Positions 15,950-17,160 of a stretch of 17,160 bases of DNA are shown piece by piece. Made by a program: the position numbers and the translations under genes. Each line of letters opens with the position of its first letter. Position 1 is the first letter of the stretch. Source of the DNA: JAQGMV01 sp050260255 (GTDB lineage Bacteria; Pseudomonadota; Gammaproteobacteria; Burkholderiales; SG8-41); NCBI GenBank assembly GCA_050260255.1, contig JBLNBW010000275.1, forward strand, positions 1 through 17,160, in the 5' to 3' direction. The notes beneath the pieces are model-generated. The model had not been told where the DNA came from and did no database searches. It was given only the letters and a program-made list of their open reading frames with translations.

Positions 15950-17160
15950 CTAGTTTACCGTGGCACGCAGCCGGGCGTGGAGCTGCTGGATGGCGTACAC
16001 GCGCAGCTCCCGGGACTCTTCCATGCCGGCGCACGCAGCCCGCGCGCCCGCGACGGTGGTGAACAGCGACACCCGATGCTGCAAGGCTGCCCGCCGTATG
16101 GAATATGAATCGCGCACGGCGCTGCGCTTGTCTTCCACCGTATTCACGATGAGCGTGACCTCACCGTTCTTGATCATGTCGACGATGTTGGGCCGGCCCT
16201 CGCCGACCTTGTTCACCGGCACGACTTGTATGCCGGCCTGGGCGAGCACCGCTGCAGTGCCCCGCGTGGCGACCACCGTGAAGCCCAGCTTTTCGATGGA
16301 GCGTGCGATGTCCACTACGCGCGGCTTGTCTTCGTCGCGCACGCTGATGAACACCTTGCCGCTCGAAGGCAGGCGATCGCCCGCCGCCATTTGCGACTTG
16401 ACGAACGCTGCGGCGAAGCTTTCCGCAACGCCCATCACTTCGCCGGTCGATTTCATTTCCGGGCCCAGTATGGTGTCGGCGCCCGGAAACTTGATGAACG
16501 GGAATACGGCTTCTTTGACCGAATAGTACGGCGGAACGATCTCGCGCGTAATGCCTTGCGATGCAAGCGTCCTGCCGACCATGCAGCGCGCGGCGATCTT
16601 GGCGAGCGGCAGGCTCGTCGCTTTGGATACGAACGGCACAGTACGCGAAGCACGCGGATTGACCTCCAGCACGTACACCACGTCTTCGCTGCCCTGCTTC
16701 TGGATAGCGAACTGCACGTTCATGAGACCGACGACTTTCAGGGCCTTCGCCATCGCGACAGTCTGGCGGCGCAGCTCGTCCTGCAGGGCGGGCGCCAGCG
16801 AAAACGGCGGCAGCGAGCACGCGGAGTCGCCCGAATGCACGCCGGCCTGCTCGATGTGCTCCATCACGCCACCGATGATCACTTCTCTGCCGTCAGAGAC
16901 CGCATCCACATCGCACTCGATCGCATCGTTCAGGAAGCGATCGAGCAGCACCGGCGAATCGTTGGACACCTTGATGGCTTCGCGCATGTAGCGCTCGAGG
17001 TCCGCCTGCTGGTGGACGATCTCCATCGCGCGCCCGCCCAGCACGTACGAAGGGCGCACGACGAGCGGGTAGCCGATCTCCTCCGCCGCAGCGAGCGCCT
17101 TCGCGGCACTGCGCGCCGTGCGGTTCGGCGGCTGCTTGAGCTTCAGCTTGTTCAGCAGCT
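15950..17160 (-). CDS. carB: Carbamoyl-phosphate synthase large subunit, C-terminal part (runs off window)
   Basis: About 402 C-terminal residues of a protein that is normally about 1,070 are present; the frame is open to the window edge at 17160. CarB makes carbamoyl phosphate from bicarbonate, ammonia from CarA, and two ATP, for arginine and pyrimidines. Seen here is the second half of the carbamoyl-phosphate-forming ATP-grasp domain: PPNRTA near the edge, VVRPSYVLGGRAMEIV around 17060, and the metal/ATP residues of LEVNPRASRTVPFVSKAT around 16650. From about 16357 the MGS-like allosteric domain begins (KVFISVRDEDK, then VNKVGEGRPNIVDMI), where ornithine and UMP act in E. coli. No break is visible. 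The stop is a TAG 37 bases before greA. Confidence 0.97.
   Translation of the reverse strand, partial: LLNKLKLKQPPNRTARSAAKALAAAEEIGYPLVVRPSYVLGGRAMEIVHQQADLERYMREAIKVSNDSPVLLDRFLNDAIECDVDAVSDGREVIIGGVMEHIEQAGVHSGDSACSLPPFSLAPALQDELRRQTVAMAKALKVVGLMNVQFAIQKQGSEDVVYVLEVNPRASRTVPFVSKATSLPLAKIAARCMVGRTLASQGITREIVPPYYSVKEAVFPFIKFPGADTILGPEMKSTGEVMGVAESFAAAFVKSQMAAGDRLPSSGKVFISVRDEDKPRVVDIARSIEKLGFTVVATRGTAAVLAQAGIQVVPVNKVGEGRPNIVDMIKNGEVTLIVNTVEDKRSAVRDSYSIRRAALQHRVSLFTTVAGARAACAGMEESRELRVYAIQQLHARLRATVN

Overview
The window is a stretch of conserved housekeeping chromosome from a GC-rich betaproteobacterium, probably of the Nitrosomonadales, Rhodocyclales or Burkholderiales type. Three things support this: the gene order carB-greA / yhbY / rlmE-ftsH-folP-glmM-tpiA-secG-tRNA-Leu(GAG)-nuoABCDEFGH, the form of the NuoG subunit (no cysteines for an extra N7 cluster), and the protein sequences themselves. 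Genus cannot be decided by eye. All genes are on the minus strand except yhbY, so the map reads right to left.

Right end (about 14.3-17.2 kb): the C-terminal 40% of carB, then greA a short distance downstream, which converges on yhbY. yhbY diverges from rlmE with only 19 bp between their start codons. Middle (about 8.4-14.3 kb): rlmE, ftsH, folP, glmM, tpiA, secG and tRNA-Leu(GAG). These cover rRNA methylation, membrane proteolysis, folate synthesis, amino-sugar supply, glycolysis and protein export. The tpiA-secG-tRNA part has its own near-consensus sigma-70 promoter. Left end (1-8.2 kb): the first eight genes of the respiratory complex I operon, nuoA to nuoH. nuoB through nuoH are tightly packed with overlapping or nearly overlapping stop and start codons. 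The remaining nuo genes would lie beyond position 1.

I found no accessory island, phage, defence locus, CRISPR array or plausible new multi-gene system. What stands out lies between genes or at gene ends. (1) Two perfect 64-bp direct repeats with internal palindromes fill the nuoA-nuoB gap, inside an otherwise compact operon. (2) A family of heptamers (ACTCCTN-like) occurs at the 5' end of folP, in the ftsH-folP gap, and in related form between yhbY and greA; it forms hairpins, and in folP it lies within the reading frame. (3) NuoH appears truncated: it stops at about 300 residues without its conserved C-terminal segment. (4) ftsH starts at TTG behind a strong ribosome binding site. No gene-free stretch exceeds 300 bases. 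The two largest gaps, tpiA-glmM (276 bases) and nuoA-nuoB (268 bases), hold the tpiA promoter and the 64-bp repeats respectively.
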